In this document: positions 9,229 to 19,500 of the stretch, one piece after another | Layout of the letters: every line of letters starts with the position of its first letter | How positions within the stretch are numbered: the stretch's first letter is position 1 | DNA from: Ktedonobacteria bacterium brp13 | GTDB taxonomy: Bacteria; Chloroflexota; Ktedonobacteria; Ktedonobacterales; Ktedonobacteraceae | Assembly (NCBI GenBank): GCA_015099395.1 | Contig: AP024096.1 | Coordinates: 7,667,485 to 7,731,484, forward strand | DNA length: 64,000 nt | Direction: 5' to 3' | Made by a program: the position numbers and the translations under genes | Notes under the pieces: model-generated | What the model saw: the letters and a program-made list of their open reading frames with translations, nothing else | What the model was told of the DNA's origin: nothing | The model's database searches: none

Positions 9229-9361
9229 TAGTACTACAGTGCCACTTAGCATATGAGATGGCTCTTGGAGCGCCTTCACCCATTTACTGATATGGATCGC
9301 CGATTGGCCTCTCAAGCTGTGTTACTTCGCTTTTTTCGTTGTAAGTGGCACTGTAGTACTA
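9229..9361. mobile_element. 133-bp MITE with perfect 20-bp ends
   Basis: The left end tagtactacagtgccactta (9229-9248) is repeated in perfect inverted form at 9342-9361. The 93 bp between encode nothing. A CTAG overlaps the left edge, and the ends recall those of the IS630 copy at 49998-51352 (CTAGTACAG), so an IS630/Tc1-type transposase may have mobilised it. It is unrelated to the 168-bp repeat family. Confidence 0.8.
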
Positions 9362-9390
9362 CACCACGTGTCATGAGAAATAGAGCGAGG

Positions 9391-9606
9391 TTAGCCTGGT
9401 GTGGCATCCTCCTCCTCGATTTTCTGTACGCGCCCAACCTGTCCATCGACCAGTCGCACCTTGATCCCATGTGGGTGAGAAGCGGAGTTGGTCAGAATGT
9501 CCTTGACGATGCCTCGGGTCAGTTTTCCTGTTCGCTGGTCTTGCTTGAGGACGATTGACACAGTGATGCCTGAACGGATATGTTGACGGATGCGTCCATC
9601 TGGCAT
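9391..9606 (-). CDS. ywbE: YwbE family protein
   Basis: The 71-residue protein matches the conserved YwbE signature: VSIVLKQDQRTGKLTRGIVK, then DILTNSASHPHGIKVRLxDG and QVGRVQxI. Homologues are small, mostly beta-structured KOW-like proteins of unknown biochemical role, widespread in Firmicutes and elsewhere. The length is typical of the family, so the gene looks intact. It begins MPDGRIRQHIRSG. There is no operon partner: a MITE lies 30 bp downstream and a non-coding stretch upstream. Confidence 0.92.
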   Translation of the reverse strand: MPDGRIRQHIRSGITVSIVLKQDQRTGKLTRGIVKDILTNSASHPHGIKVRLVDGQVGRVQKIEEEDATPG

Positions 9607-10004
9607 GCAGTTGCGCTTTCTATTGCCATCCCTGGTGAAGGGATGTCTCTTTTCCCAGAGCGGATTTCACGTATTTCCTGATGTTCACCATCACACGTTG
9701 GATGGAACGGGACGCCACCATCCAGATCAACACCCTTTCCCTTCATGAGTCCCTTTTTTCTGTTGCATTCAGGAGAGACAACGGGAGCCGCTGGCTATGA
9801 CAGTGCGGCAGGGGAAAGCTTCTGCGGGCTCGCTTTTGAGCGAATGGATAGACCCGTTCCACGTATTGTACTCCTCAAGAGGTGCGACTGTCCATCTTTT
9901 GCATCGCACTGCGCCACGAGGAATCGGGCCTCTGCTGCTTGTGATGAATCAGGATTATTATAGAGGGGCGAATTGACGCTCGTCTTCTTATATACGCAAT
10001 ATAC
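9607..10004. other. intergenic region without a gene
   Basis: Nothing recognisable was seen in these roughly 400 bp; short frames on both strands lack family features. Confidence 0.5.
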
Positions 10005-10171
10005 GCATTGCATTACGGGAAATCGTACCCGATGGTGTGCTGCTCACGCCCTTTTTCCTCGAATGCATTGTCTTCTACAGGGAGGCCTCTGCCTGCTTTG
10101 CACGTGTTCTGGAAATGCCCAGTTGGCTTGTTCACCTTGCACGGAGGAGTACGATATCTCATGAGGCAATG
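10005..10171. repeat. MITE-like repeat, copy 3
   Basis: This is a full copy with ends gcattgcattacgggaaatc and gatatctcatgaggcaatgt. It is near-identical in the middle to copies 1, 2 and 4. It sits about 155 bp upstream of the deazaflavin-type oxidoreductase gene, where it could add or block promoter signals. Confidence 0.88.
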
Positions 10172-10327
10172 TGCTGGCGATTGCGCGCAGATTGAAGCAA
10201 GCATCGACTCTTCAGCTTTGGCACATGTACGAGTGTGAATTGAGATCTGTTATCCGCATATACCTGATCTACACAACATGAACTATTTAATGAAACAAAT
10301 ATTATTGTTAATAAGGAATAAAACAGG

Positions 10328-10717
10328 ATGGGAAAAGGCACCAGACGCATACGCATATTTGTGAAACGCTACATCAATCCAATTCTACGCCACCTTGCTA
10401 TGGGTAAGCACGGACCTTTTGCGCTCTTACGCCATGTTGGCCGTAACAGCGGGAAAGCTTATGAGACACCGATCATGCTCTGGCACGTGAAAGATGGTTT
10501 TGTGATTATGCTCACTTATGGTCCACACGTCGACTGGTTACGCAATCTCCAGGCAGCTGGCCAGGGAAGCTTGCTCTTGCACAACCAGGAATATCACTTT
10601 CAAAAGCCCGCATTGATCGATAAAAAAGCTGGCTTTGCAGCCCTGCCATCACCCATCAGGCAAATCCTACAACTACTCGGCGCTCAGTACTTCGTGAAGC
10701 TTCCAAAAAGTCTATAG
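10328..10717 (+). CDS. nitroreductase family deazaflavin-dependent oxidoreductase
   Basis: The 129-residue protein has the Ddn-type split-barrel pattern: ALLRHVGRNSGKAYETPIML, then DGFVIMLTYGPHVDWLRNLQ and AAGQGSLLLHNQEY. In this family the RxxG/SGKxxxTP loop and the GxxxDWxxNL motif bind F420 or a related flavin. The likely role is F420H2-dependent reduction of quinones or nitro compounds. The size is slightly below the mean but all core motifs are present. It is followed 94 bp downstream by a luciferase-like oxidoreductase on the same strand, making an F420-type pair. Confidence 0.88.
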   Translation: MGKGTRRIRIFVKRYINPILRHLAMGKHGPFALLRHVGRNSGKAYETPIMLWHVKDGFVIMLTYGPHVDWLRNLQAAGQGSLLLHNQEYHFQKPALIDKKAGFAALPSPIRQILQLLGAQYFVKLPKSL

Positions 10718-10811
10718 AAAAATCAAAAACGAGAAAGTTGCGGCAAGAAAATTCTATGTGATAGCATTCTAGGATAGAAGAGACTTTTCTAGTGAAAGGT
10801 GACAATAAGCT

Positions 10812-11768
10812 ATGACGGCTCGCTTCCCCATTGGTACCGCTATCTTTCCCCCTACAGCACAGAAGGTGATTAACTCGATCAAACTTGCTGAGGAAATGGA
10901 TGTTCCGATGATCTGGGTACCCTCCTGGCCGATTGGTCCCGATGGTTTCCATATCGTGACGGCGGCAGCAACCCAGACCTCGAATATCGGACTGGCTACA
11001 GGTATTACCATCAGCTATCCACGGCACCCGCTCACTGTGGCGAATGAGGCCCTGGTGATGGCAGAGCTAGCCCCGCAACGTTTCCGCCTGGGTATCGGTG
11101 CCAGCCACAAGACAGCGATCGAAGGAATTTATGGTCTGGACTTTGCGAAGCCCATCGGATATCTACGCGAATATATCACGATTCTACGCAATTTCCTCTG
11201 GGAGGGCCATGTCGATTTTAGCGGCGAGTACTATAACGTGCACGCCGCGCTCCCCCCGATGATCGAGCCACCACGCATTCCCATCGTCCTGGCGGCCGTC
11301 CGCCGTAATATGTTGCGCCTGGCCGGTGAAGTCTCCGACGGTGCTCTCGCTATCTGGTCGCCGCTACCATACATACAAAACGTCGCTTTGCCTGCCTTAG
11401 AAGAGGGTGCACGTAGCGTCAATCGACCGCGACCACGCATGATCGCCAACTTCACAATCATGCTTGAGCACGATTTCGGCGTTGTTCGTCAACATGCCCA
11501 GGCCGCCTTCAACGTCTACAGAAACTTTCCTACCTATGCGAAACTCTTTCAAGAGGCGGGGTTCCCACTCAAGAGTGACGGTCAACTCTCGGACGAGCTG
11601 ATTCATGAGCTCTATTTCTACGGCGATGAGGATACCATCCGTGCACGCCTGTATGCGATGTACGAGGGGGGCGTCGATGAGCTCCTGGTGGCCATCAGTC
11701 CCGTGAACGATCCTGTCCAGGAACAAAAAAGGCTCTTCGAGATCATCGCGAGCATCAACAAAGCCTAG
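10812..11768 (+). CDS. LLM-class flavin-dependent oxidoreductase
   Basis: This is a 318-residue luciferase-like monooxygenase. It shows an early PTAQKVINSIKLAEE strand-helix, VTAAATQTSNIGLATGITIS, the LGIGASHKTAIEGIYG loop and REYITILRNFLWEG. It ends in the usual helical stretch (IRARLYAMYEGGVDELLVAI). Members use FMNH2 or F420. The spacing after the Ddn-like gene and the xxGIGASH motif favour an F420-dependent type (inference). The ATG follows AAAGGTG at 8-12 nt. It is intact and typical in length. Confidence 0.9.
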   Translation: MTARFPIGTAIFPPTAQKVINSIKLAEEMDVPMIWVPSWPIGPDGFHIVTAAATQTSNIGLATGITISYPRHPLTVANEALVMAELAPQRFRLGIGASHKTAIEGIYGLDFAKPIGYLREYITILRNFLWEGHVDFSGEYYNVHAALPPMIEPPRIPIVLAAVRRNMLRLAGEVSDGALAIWSPLPYIQNVALPALEEGARSVNRPRPRMIANFTIMLEHDFGVVRQHAQAAFNVYRNFPTYAKLFQEAGFPLKSDGQLSDELIHELYFYGDEDTIRARLYAMYEGGVDELLVAISPVNDPVQEQKRLFEIIASINKA

Positions 11769-11965
11769 CCTTAGGCGCACAACTCCCTCTACCAACCCAG
11801 TAACATTTTGCACCTGTAACCGCTTTTCTACTCATAAAAAAGAAGATGAAAGTGTAGGTGGAATGTTGCTGGGGGTTCTGTCAGAACTCAAACTCCATGT
11901 GGCGCAGAGATCGCGTTTCTGCTATGCTGATCTCATCATTCTGATGGAACGAGGAACATTGACCT

Positions 11966-12833
11966 GTGAACTGTCCCCATTGTGCAGCAACAATGACCAA
12001 GAAACGAGCAAAGAAAACCAAGCCTGGCTATGCAATATTCTTCTGTCCCAATTGCCAATGCCTCTTCAATGAACGAACTGGCACTCCCTTTAACTATCTG
12101 GAATTCCCCACGGACATCGTTCTCCTCGCAGTCTTGTGGAGGTTGCGCTATAAGCTGAGCCTGCGTGACGTCGCCGAAATGTTTCTCGAACGTGGCTTTG
12201 CTTTCACCCATGAGGCGATTCGAGACTGGGAAGAGAGATTTGCTCCTTTGATCGCAGATCAACTGCGGATCAAACGACATGGGCAAGCAGGAAGATCCTG
12301 GTACGTTGATGGTAATTAAGGTGAAGAGCGGTTCTTCACCTTAATTACCAGTTGATGAGACGTATCTCAAAGGTGGTGGAAAGTGGTGCTATCTCTACCG
12401 AGCCATTGATGGGGATGGCAATCTGGTGGATTCGCGGCTGAGTGAAAAGCGAGACATGGAGGCGGCCAAACAGTTCTTCGAGCAAGCTCTTACGGGGGTT
12501 GGCCACGCTCCAGCGTCGGTTACCACCGACGGACATCGCTCCTATCCACGCGCAGTACGCGAGACCCTGGGAAAGGAAGTTGTACACCGAACGAATGTGT
12601 ACTTGAATAACCGCATCGAACAAGACCATCGGGGTATCAAACAGCAATACTATTCCATGCATGGCTTGGGGAGTTTTGCATCAGCGGCGCGCTTCTGTCG
12701 TGCATTTGATGAATTAGGCTCCTATTTCCGTCCGCACTGCATGATGGGAAAATCGATCTCGCTCTCCGAAAAGAGACGGGTTTTCCTCAATCAACTTGTC
12801 GCATTGCAAGTACTGCTACAAGCAGCCTCATAG
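11966..12833 (+). pseudogene. IS6-family transposase interrupted by palindrome
   Basis: The N-terminal half has a zinc-ribbon-like start (MNCPHCAATM, then CPNCQCLF), LRDVAEMFLERGF and the first DDE strand ending RSWYVD. After an inserted 46 bp it resumes ETYLKGGGKWCYLYRAIDGD (normal sequence VDETYxKxxGKWxYLYRAID), followed by TTDGHRSYP and the terminal EQDHRGIKQ block. The insert adds a TAA and shifts frame. Without it the frame is continuous to 12833, so this copy is a recently inactivated transposase. Confidence 0.88.
12311..12356. repeat. 40-bp palindrome inserted with 6-bp duplication
   Basis: The palindrome has 17-bp arms (12311-12327 and 12333-12349, starting ggtaattaaggtgaaga) around a 5-nt loop. 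It is flanked by gttgat on both sides (12305-12310 and 12351-12356). Deleting 46 bp restores the transposase frame exactly, which proves an insertion event. Confidence 0.85.
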
Positions 12834-12905
12834 CAAGAGAAATCAAGCAATCAGCATTCCATGGGACTTTGATACGCTTCTGTGTTCTCAATTCTGACAG
12901 AACCC

Positions 12906-15221
12906 TTAAGTACAGTTAGCCAGCCACTGCATTGTCCCTGGAATGTCTAGCATATCCTGAATATAAGCTTTCTCCAGCAGAGCACGTGGAGCAAGGTAAT
13001 CATATTTCCCTTGCCAGAGCTGAAAATCTTTCATCTTCTGTACCAGGCCTCTCACCAGTTCAGGTACCTGTGTACTTAACTCTCTAAACTCCTTGCGTAC
13101 ATCCTCTGTATTCCCGTTGTATCTTATCTCTATATAATACATATGGTTGAGATGATTCGGGAACCAACCTTTGTGCACAAAAATATCCATGAGTGTTTTG
13201 TGGATGCGCCATCCTGTCCAGGGAAATACGACAAAGTGCCCACTGCCACGCTTGACCACATTGCTTTGCAGCCACTTCGAATGTGTGGCCAGCTGACGTG
13301 CCAGGGTAAGGCGTTCGCAAGCCAATGGAGAAAGGTATTCATATACCTTCTCCTCTCGCAGCACCTGACGTAGCCGGAGCATGATATGTTCGTGTAAGCG
13401 TATGTTACTACGTGTCATCCAATTAGGCTTGACGACACCTTTAGCCCGCTCAACATGCACTGTTTTCTTGCGCTCATCAACGGAGAAGACACGCCATGCG
13501 TAGCCTGCCAGGCCAATGATGCTATCGATTGCTGGTAATTCCTGAATCGTGCCTACCTCTTGTGCTCCAGCCAGGACGCGATAATCCTGCGTGTTGGCAA
13601 AGATAGCATAGAAGTGATAATGGTTTGCTAATTGAGCCCCTTTCATACCTACGATGAGTGTGCCCTCTTCCATGCGTGCCAGATGATCAAGCGCCAGGAG
13701 CTGCTGCAGAAAAAGGCGGTATTCACCTAAGGTGATAGTTTGAAACGGTGTGAGTTTCAGGATTGCTTGAGCCAGTTGTGCTGGTAATAGTTCTGTTTGC
13801 GCGAGCACGACACTCATGGTCTGCTGGTAGAGCAAACTGAGCGGCATGCTCAGAAGCTCTGGTGGTTCGATCCAGCGTTCTTCTAAGTAGACCTGAATGA
13901 TTGCTATCGTTTGAAGGAAATTCCATGGGATTTGGGCCAGTTCTGTTGGCTGTTGATGTTCTTTGGGCATGTATTCAAGGGTATAGAAACACATACGTGA
14001 TGGTTTGCCACGCCTTCCAGAACGTCCCAGTCGTTGTACAAAACTGGATGTGGTATGGGGAGCATCAACCTGCATAGTGAGATCGAGGTGCCCAATATCA
14101 ATGCCCAACTCTAGGGAGGCTGTGGCAATTGCGCAGGATTGCTGATTGTTTTCGCGCATCTGTGTTTCGGTAATTTCGCGCAAATCAGCAGCTATGCTGC
14201 TGTGATGCACAAAATACCAATCCTGGCCTGGACGTTGTTCCGCGAGACGTTGGCGCAGTTCTGATGCAATACGTTCAGCCTTATTACGTCGATTGGTGAA
14301 TATGAGCGTTTTCTGGTACCGCATGGTCATGGTAAAGAGGTCATCATAGTAATCGGTGATCTCTTGCTGCAATGCTACACGTTCATCTATGGGGGGAGTC
14401 GGCTCTCGTTCACCTTCTTCTTCGAGCGTATCTCTGGTGGCTGGCACCTGGCGACCACCTATCGCCTCGGGCGCCATAGATGCGTTGTACCCTTGCGTTT
14501 CGGCGGCGATCACAAAATGATTAACGCGCAACTGTATCTCTCGCTCTTGTGTTGACTCCTTCACGAGACGGGCTCGCGTTTGAAAGAGTGTACTGCTTTC
14601 CAGCCATTGTAAGGCGACATCGATATCCCCAATGGTGGCAGATAATCCTATACGGCGTATAGGGCGACGAACGACTCGTTCCAGGCGTTGGAGATGACAA
14701 AGCACCTGCTGACCACGTTCTGTTCCAAGAAAGGCATGCATTTCATCGATAATGACAAAGCGTAAATCGCGAAAGATGGTCCGTAATTCCCCTGCACGAT
14801 TTATAAATAACGCTTCCATAGATTCGGGGGTAATCTGCAAGATACCGCGTGGTTTTTGGACAAAGCGCTTCTTCTGATGCTGGGAGATATCCCCATGCCA
14901 GCCTTGAATGGGGATATCATCCTTGTCTTTCAAAAGCGCTTGAACACGCTCAAATTGATCATTAATGAGGGCCTTTAGTGGACCTATGTAGAGTACACCG
15001 ACTGATTCTGCCGGTGACTCGTCTAGTTGTGTGAGCACAGGAAGCATCGCGGCCTCCGTTTTGCCACTGGCCGTACCACTCATGATCAGTATATGATCAC
15101 TTGTATCCAGAATTGCGGGAATCGCCTTCTTTTGGATGTCGCGCAGATCTGCCCAGCGGTTTCGGTAAATAAAGGCTTGAATAAATGGCGCTAAACGTTC
15201 AAAAGGATCTTGCTCGTTCAT
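12906..15221 (-). CDS. Lhr/BrxHI-like DEAD/DEAH helicase
   Basis: This is a 771-residue superfamily II helicase. Motif I SGTASGKTEA is at 48-57, motif Ia GPLKALINDQ at 80-89, motif II DEMH at 159-162 and motif III SAT at 194-196. Later come LIFTNRRNKAE, LELGIDIGHLD and the arginine-finger motif QRLGRSGRRG. It resembles Lhr-core helicases and the BrxHI helicase of type 2 BREX. The start overlaps the stop of the upstream ATPase gene by 4 bp (ATGA), implying translational coupling. The stop codon lies immediately beside an IS6 end, so slight C-terminal truncation cannot be excluded. Expected role: ATP-driven translocation or unwinding of nucleic acid in the operon's system. Confidence 0.9.
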   Translation of the reverse strand: MNEQDPFERLAPFIQAFIYRNRWADLRDIQKKAIPAILDTSDHILIMSGTASGKTEAAMLPVLTQLDESPAESVGVLYIGPLKALINDQFERVQALLKDKDDIPIQGWHGDISQHQKKRFVQKPRGILQITPESMEALFINRAGELRTIFRDLRFVIIDEMHAFLGTERGQQVLCHLQRLERVVRRPIRRIGLSATIGDIDVALQWLESSTLFQTRARLVKESTQEREIQLRVNHFVIAAETQGYNASMAPEAIGGRQVPATRDTLEEEGEREPTPPIDERVALQQEITDYYDDLFTMTMRYQKTLIFTNRRNKAERIASELRQRLAEQRPGQDWYFVHHSSIAADLREITETQMRENNQQSCAIATASLELGIDIGHLDLTMQVDAPHTTSSFVQRLGRSGRRGKPSRMCFYTLEYMPKEHQQPTELAQIPWNFLQTIAIIQVYLEERWIEPPELLSMPLSLLYQQTMSVVLAQTELLPAQLAQAILKLTPFQTITLGEYRLFLQQLLALDHLARMEEGTLIVGMKGAQLANHYHFYAIFANTQDYRVLAGAQEVGTIQELPAIDSIIGLAGYAWRVFSVDERKKTVHVERAKGVVKPNWMTRSNIRLHEHIMLRLRQVLREEKVYEYLSPLACERLTLARQLATHSKWLQSNVVKRGSGHFVVFPWTGWRIHKTLMDIFVHKGWFPNHLNHMYYIEIRYNGNTEDVRKEFRELSTQVPELVRGLVQKMKDFQLWQGKYDYLAPRALLEKAYIQDMLDIPGTMQWLANCT

Positions 15222-16576
15222 AGCGTAAATCCAGCGAAAGATGAGTCATCATCATCAAAGATTTCGTTCTGTGGTGTTAATTCATCTGGATTTGATTGCT
15301 GAAGTGAAACGGCAAATTCGCGTTTGTGAATAATATCTGAGAAGGTTGCGGCACTATCACGTCGCATCATTTCCATGACGGCAATCAGGTCACGGGCTAT
15401 CTCTCGTGGTGTTAGTTGCTTGCTTGCTCCAATCTGGGCTGTAATCACGGCCATAAATTGTTGTAGATCATTATCCGTGATTGTTGTCGTGTAGCGGTAG
15501 TGTTGCGCATGAATATTGCGTAGCCTTTGCAGGAGGACAAAGAGTTCCTCATTGGTGAGGGTATCCAAACGTATAATCGGTCCAGCAAATGAGCGTCGTC
15601 CTTGCTGGGTAAACTGACTCTCCTGCAAACGAGAACGTAGTGCTTCATAACTGTAGAGACCACGTTTAGGATCTTCTACCAACTGAGGTGTACCGCTGAA
15701 AATCATGCCAAGGTATTGAGCAACACCCTGGTTAATATCGTTGAACAGGGTCAGAAACTGCTCATAATTATTGTTGCGCGATGTGGCGTTGCTGATTTTA
15801 TAGAGATTGACGGCTTCGTCGAAGAAGATCACCAGGCCTTTATACCCAATTTGCTGAAAGAACGCGGCAAAGAGCTTGAGATAATTATACCAATTGCCAT
15901 CTGTAATCATTGATCGGACTTCCAGATCAGCGCGCACCTCGGCGAGTACTTGATATTCACCGCGCAACCAACGTATCGCCTGCTCCATTTTTCCTTCGTC
16001 ACCAACCTGGTATGCCCGCCAGTAGAGAGAAAGGACGCGTGCAAAGTCAAAGCTGTTGGTGAGAGCGCTAATCGAACGAAGTGTCTCCTGTACCTTCTGC
16101 TCAACCAATAATGGAAAATATGGGGCATCAGGTGCTATATTGGTTTCTTGCATGACCTTGTGTTGGACATCATTCATCCAACGTTCGAGGAGTGGGGCAA
16201 AGGCACCACCTTCAGGACGTGTGCGGATCGCCATATTCTTGAGTAGTTCACGGTACAGACTCAGGCCCTGTCCCTTCGTTCCAGTTAAACGCCGCTCAGC
16301 ACTCAGGTCGGCGTCCGCAACCACGAAATCGCGTTGGAGGGCATAGTTACGGATGACCTGTAGCATAAAGCTTTTTCCCGACCCATACGGACCCACCACC
16401 ATACGAAAGCTTGCCCCTCCCTGTGTCGTTCGATAATCCAGGTCATCGAGCAGTGCTTCAATCTCTGCACTACGCCCAACCACTACATGCTCAAGGCCAA
16501 TACGTGGCGTCACGCCATTACTAAATGCCTGTAGAATCGCGCTACTATGACGCGGTGAAATTTTACGTTCGGACAT
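15218..16576 (-). CDS. BrxD-like ATP-binding protein (DUF2791)
   Basis: This 452-residue P-loop ATPase starts SPRHSSAILQAFSNGVTPRI, then GLEHVVVGR, as in BrxC/BrxD-type (DUF2791) proteins. Walker A GPYGSGKS is at 62-69 and Walker B LVIFFDEA at 248-255. A sensor-like IFSGTPQLVED follows, and the C-terminal third has helix-rich LTPREIARDLIAVME. In BREX type 2, BrxD sits next to BrxHI, and the same pair is seen here, but no PglX methylase, PglZ phosphatase or other BREX gene is present. It begins 8 nt after the stop of the 1,342-aa gene, behind AAAGGTAGG, so the three genes form one operon. Confidence 0.88.
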   Translation of the reverse strand: MSERKISPRHSSAILQAFSNGVTPRIGLEHVVVGRSAEIEALLDDLDYRTTQGGASFRMVVGPYGSGKSFMLQVIRNYALQRDFVVADADLSAERRLTGTKGQGLSLYRELLKNMAIRTRPEGGAFAPLLERWMNDVQHKVMQETNIAPDAPYFPLLVEQKVQETLRSISALTNSFDFARVLSLYWRAYQVGDEGKMEQAIRWLRGEYQVLAEVRADLEVRSMITDGNWYNYLKLFAAFFQQIGYKGLVIFFDEAVNLYKISNATSRNNNYEQFLTLFNDINQGVAQYLGMIFSGTPQLVEDPKRGLYSYEALRSRLQESQFTQQGRRSFAGPIIRLDTLTNEELFVLLQRLRNIHAQHYRYTTTITDNDLQQFMAVITAQIGASKQLTPREIARDLIAVMEMMRRDSAATFSDIIHKREFAVSLQQSNPDELTPQNEIFDDDDSSFAGFTL

Positions 16577-16584
16577 GAAAATGT

Positions 16585-19500
16585 TTACCTACCTTTAGAA
16601 GAAAGATACCAACGAACCAGACTTTCGGCTGTCCCATGAAGATGCTCAAAAATAGTGTTATCCTCAGGATCAATCAGTAAATCGCTCAGTTGTTCATCGA
16701 CAGGTGCATTGATCTCGTCTATAAACTGCGATAACGGACGGTGATATTTGCGTACCGCTGTTGCTAATTCGGCTGACTGCCCCTGATACAGAAGTGCCAG
16801 AATCTCCCAATGTTCAGTTTTCCACTGCGACACAATGAGCTGCCACTCCTCATCTACTTCTGATATACTTGCATTGCCCTTATCTACCCCTATTGCGGCA
16901 TCACTCTCATTGACTGCGGGAGGAATAGTTACTGTTTCTAACTGTGGCTGCGTGCTTCCTCGTTCCTCTTCTTCAGCCTCAATAGTCAAGCGTTCCTGTA
17001 ATCGCTTAGACTCTTCTTGTAATCGAGCAATAGCTTCCATATCGAGAGAAACTTCAGGTTGGGCTCCTGCTGATGATGGCGCTTTGGTAGCAGATCCCGG
17101 TTCAGGTTGGGCTCCTGCTGATGATGGCGCTTTGGTAGCAGATCCCGGTTCAGGTTGGACTCCTGCTGATGATGGCGCTTTGGTAGCAGATCCCGGTTCA
17201 GGTTGGACTCCTGTTGGTGCAGGCGTTTTGGTAGCAACTTTTGGTTCAGGTTGAACTTTAAATGGAGCTTCTGCTGCTGGAGGAACATTTGTAGGAGATG
17301 CTGGCCGTGATTGAACCTCAGGTTTGACTGCCGTCCCAAACACATTTTTTATGTTCTCGGTGAGAGGTTGGTTGAAAGTGTTTCGTCCTGGTAGAGGAGT
17401 GACTTCTCTCTTGGCTGCTTCGATTGCCTGTGCGAAGATATCCCATGCTTTATCTACGTTGTCATTTAAGGTCGTACTCCACTTTGTGAATTTGCTGGTG
17501 CCAAAATCTTTCAATGTAGGAACAGATCCACGAGCCTCTTCTAATTGCACATACCACGAGCTGAGATTGGCAAGCTTATTCAAATTGTAATAGGTAGCTC
17601 CTGCAAATTTTCCAGTACCGGGGAATTGTTGGATTGTGCCTGCTCCTGGCCGGGGCATTGCCCTGCCATTTGTGGTGTTGAGTGCCTCATACACCGCGGA
17701 CACGAATTTGGCGCTATCAAGCGGTAAAATAGCAACGCGTCGAGGTTCGATAGGAGATGGCTGCTGTATGGCTCCGTACAACTTACTTATATCACCACCA
17801 AACCAATGATTGGTTGCCATTTCTGCATCGGTGATAAATCGTTTGGTTGCAGTTGGAGTTCTTTCTGGTTTAGAAATAAGTTGATAAACATGTATAACCT
17901 CTCCCATTTCTGTGTGAAACCTTTGCTGCAGATAGTAATCCAAATATCTCTCAGCCCATTGGCGGCGATAGCTTGAAACGATATCTCGTAATTTTTCAAA
18001 TCCTTCTCGACGTCGACCTGAAGCCATGATGCTGCCAGGTATATTTCCCTGCCGCCCTGTTATTTCTTTCATAAATGGTTGCGGTTGAGGAAGATTGGCA
18101 TCAGCTCTTTTTAGCTCTTCAAAAAGGCGTTCATCGACAGGTGTCCCCATATCTTTCAGCATTTGTATTTTTTTCTGATAGTATACTGTCAGTTCGCTCA
18201 GAGCAGCACGGCTAGACGGACCTTCGGTATTGAACCATACCGTAAGGGCGCAACCATGCCAGAACTCTAATGCAACGCCAAAAGTATCTGCCAACTGCTT
18301 ATGTGGGAAGGGTTCACTCACAATGCGTTCAGGCCAACGGGCGAGCAACTTTGTTCCCCAGAGTTGATCAATTTCGGTTAATAGGTGTGTAGGCAACAGT
18401 TTCTTATAGATTTGAGCTTGATATGGTGTTTGGTTTTGAGAACGAGGAGTAAAGTTAAAATGGGCATAATCTTCGACCAGTCCCCACAGTGGTTTCATAC
18501 CTGCTTTCTGGCGTGCATGAATACCATCCAGGTACAGCCAGTATAACCTTAAAACAGCGATGCGATTTGAGACCTCTGTTGACTGCTGATACGCGATCTG
18601 TGCTTGTGTATTTGTTTGCCTGATTTCCTGGTGGGCTGCGGGTTTGGATGGAGCTGGCACTTCTGCCGACGATACTGACGTTTTCGTGAATGCAATGTGT
18701 GATGGCCCTTGGTTCTTGACTGTCAGATTTTTTTGTATTTGTTCTGAACTCTGGTGTATTTCTGCGATCTTTTTTTGATTTAGCTCAATTGTTCTGCGCT
18801 GGGAGGCTCCCCCTGGCGTTGCCTTTGGGGATACTGATGGTGCAGTAGTATTCTGGACAACCGCATTTTTGTTCAGTGTTGTATTACTATTGTCGTGTTG
18901 AGGATCAAACAGATAAAGCTCACAAAATTGTTTATGGTGTTGCTCCGGTAGATGTAGTATCTGCATCATAGATGGCTTTACGACATGTTTTGAAGTAACC
19001 GAAATAAGCGCCCAACCCCATTTTAAAGAAAAGAGCTGCCTAGCTTGCGCGCTGCCGTCGTGCAACTGCTCTACGTCTTGAAATATCACCAGTGTCCAGG
19101 CACGTAAAAGCAGTGCAGGTTGGTCGCGCAAGGTGATCAGGGATGCTGCTGTTATATAGCTACTCACCGTGGAGGTTCTCAGGGCACGCGTTACTGCTCC
19201 TTTCTGTCTCGATGATGTGAGCCAGAGAATGCGTGCCTGTCGGTTTGCTTGCAATAACTTCTCACAGGCTTTAATAAACACTGGTATAACCAGGGATGAT
19301 TCACCAACAATACCACCCGGTATGCCGTGGTGATGTAACTGTTCAAGGGCTGAGTGCCCTCGTTCAGTTGGTATTGTGCCAAGAGGCCGAATGGTTCGCG
19401 CATCTGGCTGCAGATCCGTGCGTGTTATGCGCTGAGTACCAAATCCCATAACTTCTTCCCATCGTATCTCTTTTGCCTCTAGCTGTCCTTTAATCGTCGT

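Larger units (their letters stand above)
11873..12905 (+). mobile_element. IS6-family-like insertion sequence
   Basis: The 1,033-bp element is bounded by the inverted repeats gggttctgtcagaact (11873 onward) and its complement ending at 12905. It carries one transposase frame, broken by a 40-bp palindrome. Flanks do not show an 8-bp target duplication (gttgctgg left, ttaagtac right), so it may have moved by recombination or lost one side. Its right end touches the stop codon of the helicase gene. Confidence 0.8.

Noticed and set aside
9519..9746. 75-codon minus-strand frame upstream of ywbE
   Set aside because: It overlaps ywbE in another frame and has no recognisable features.
17055..17215. 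Direct repeats considered as a CRISPR array
   Set aside because: Units are adjacent with no spacers, are in frame, and encode a Pro/Ala linker.
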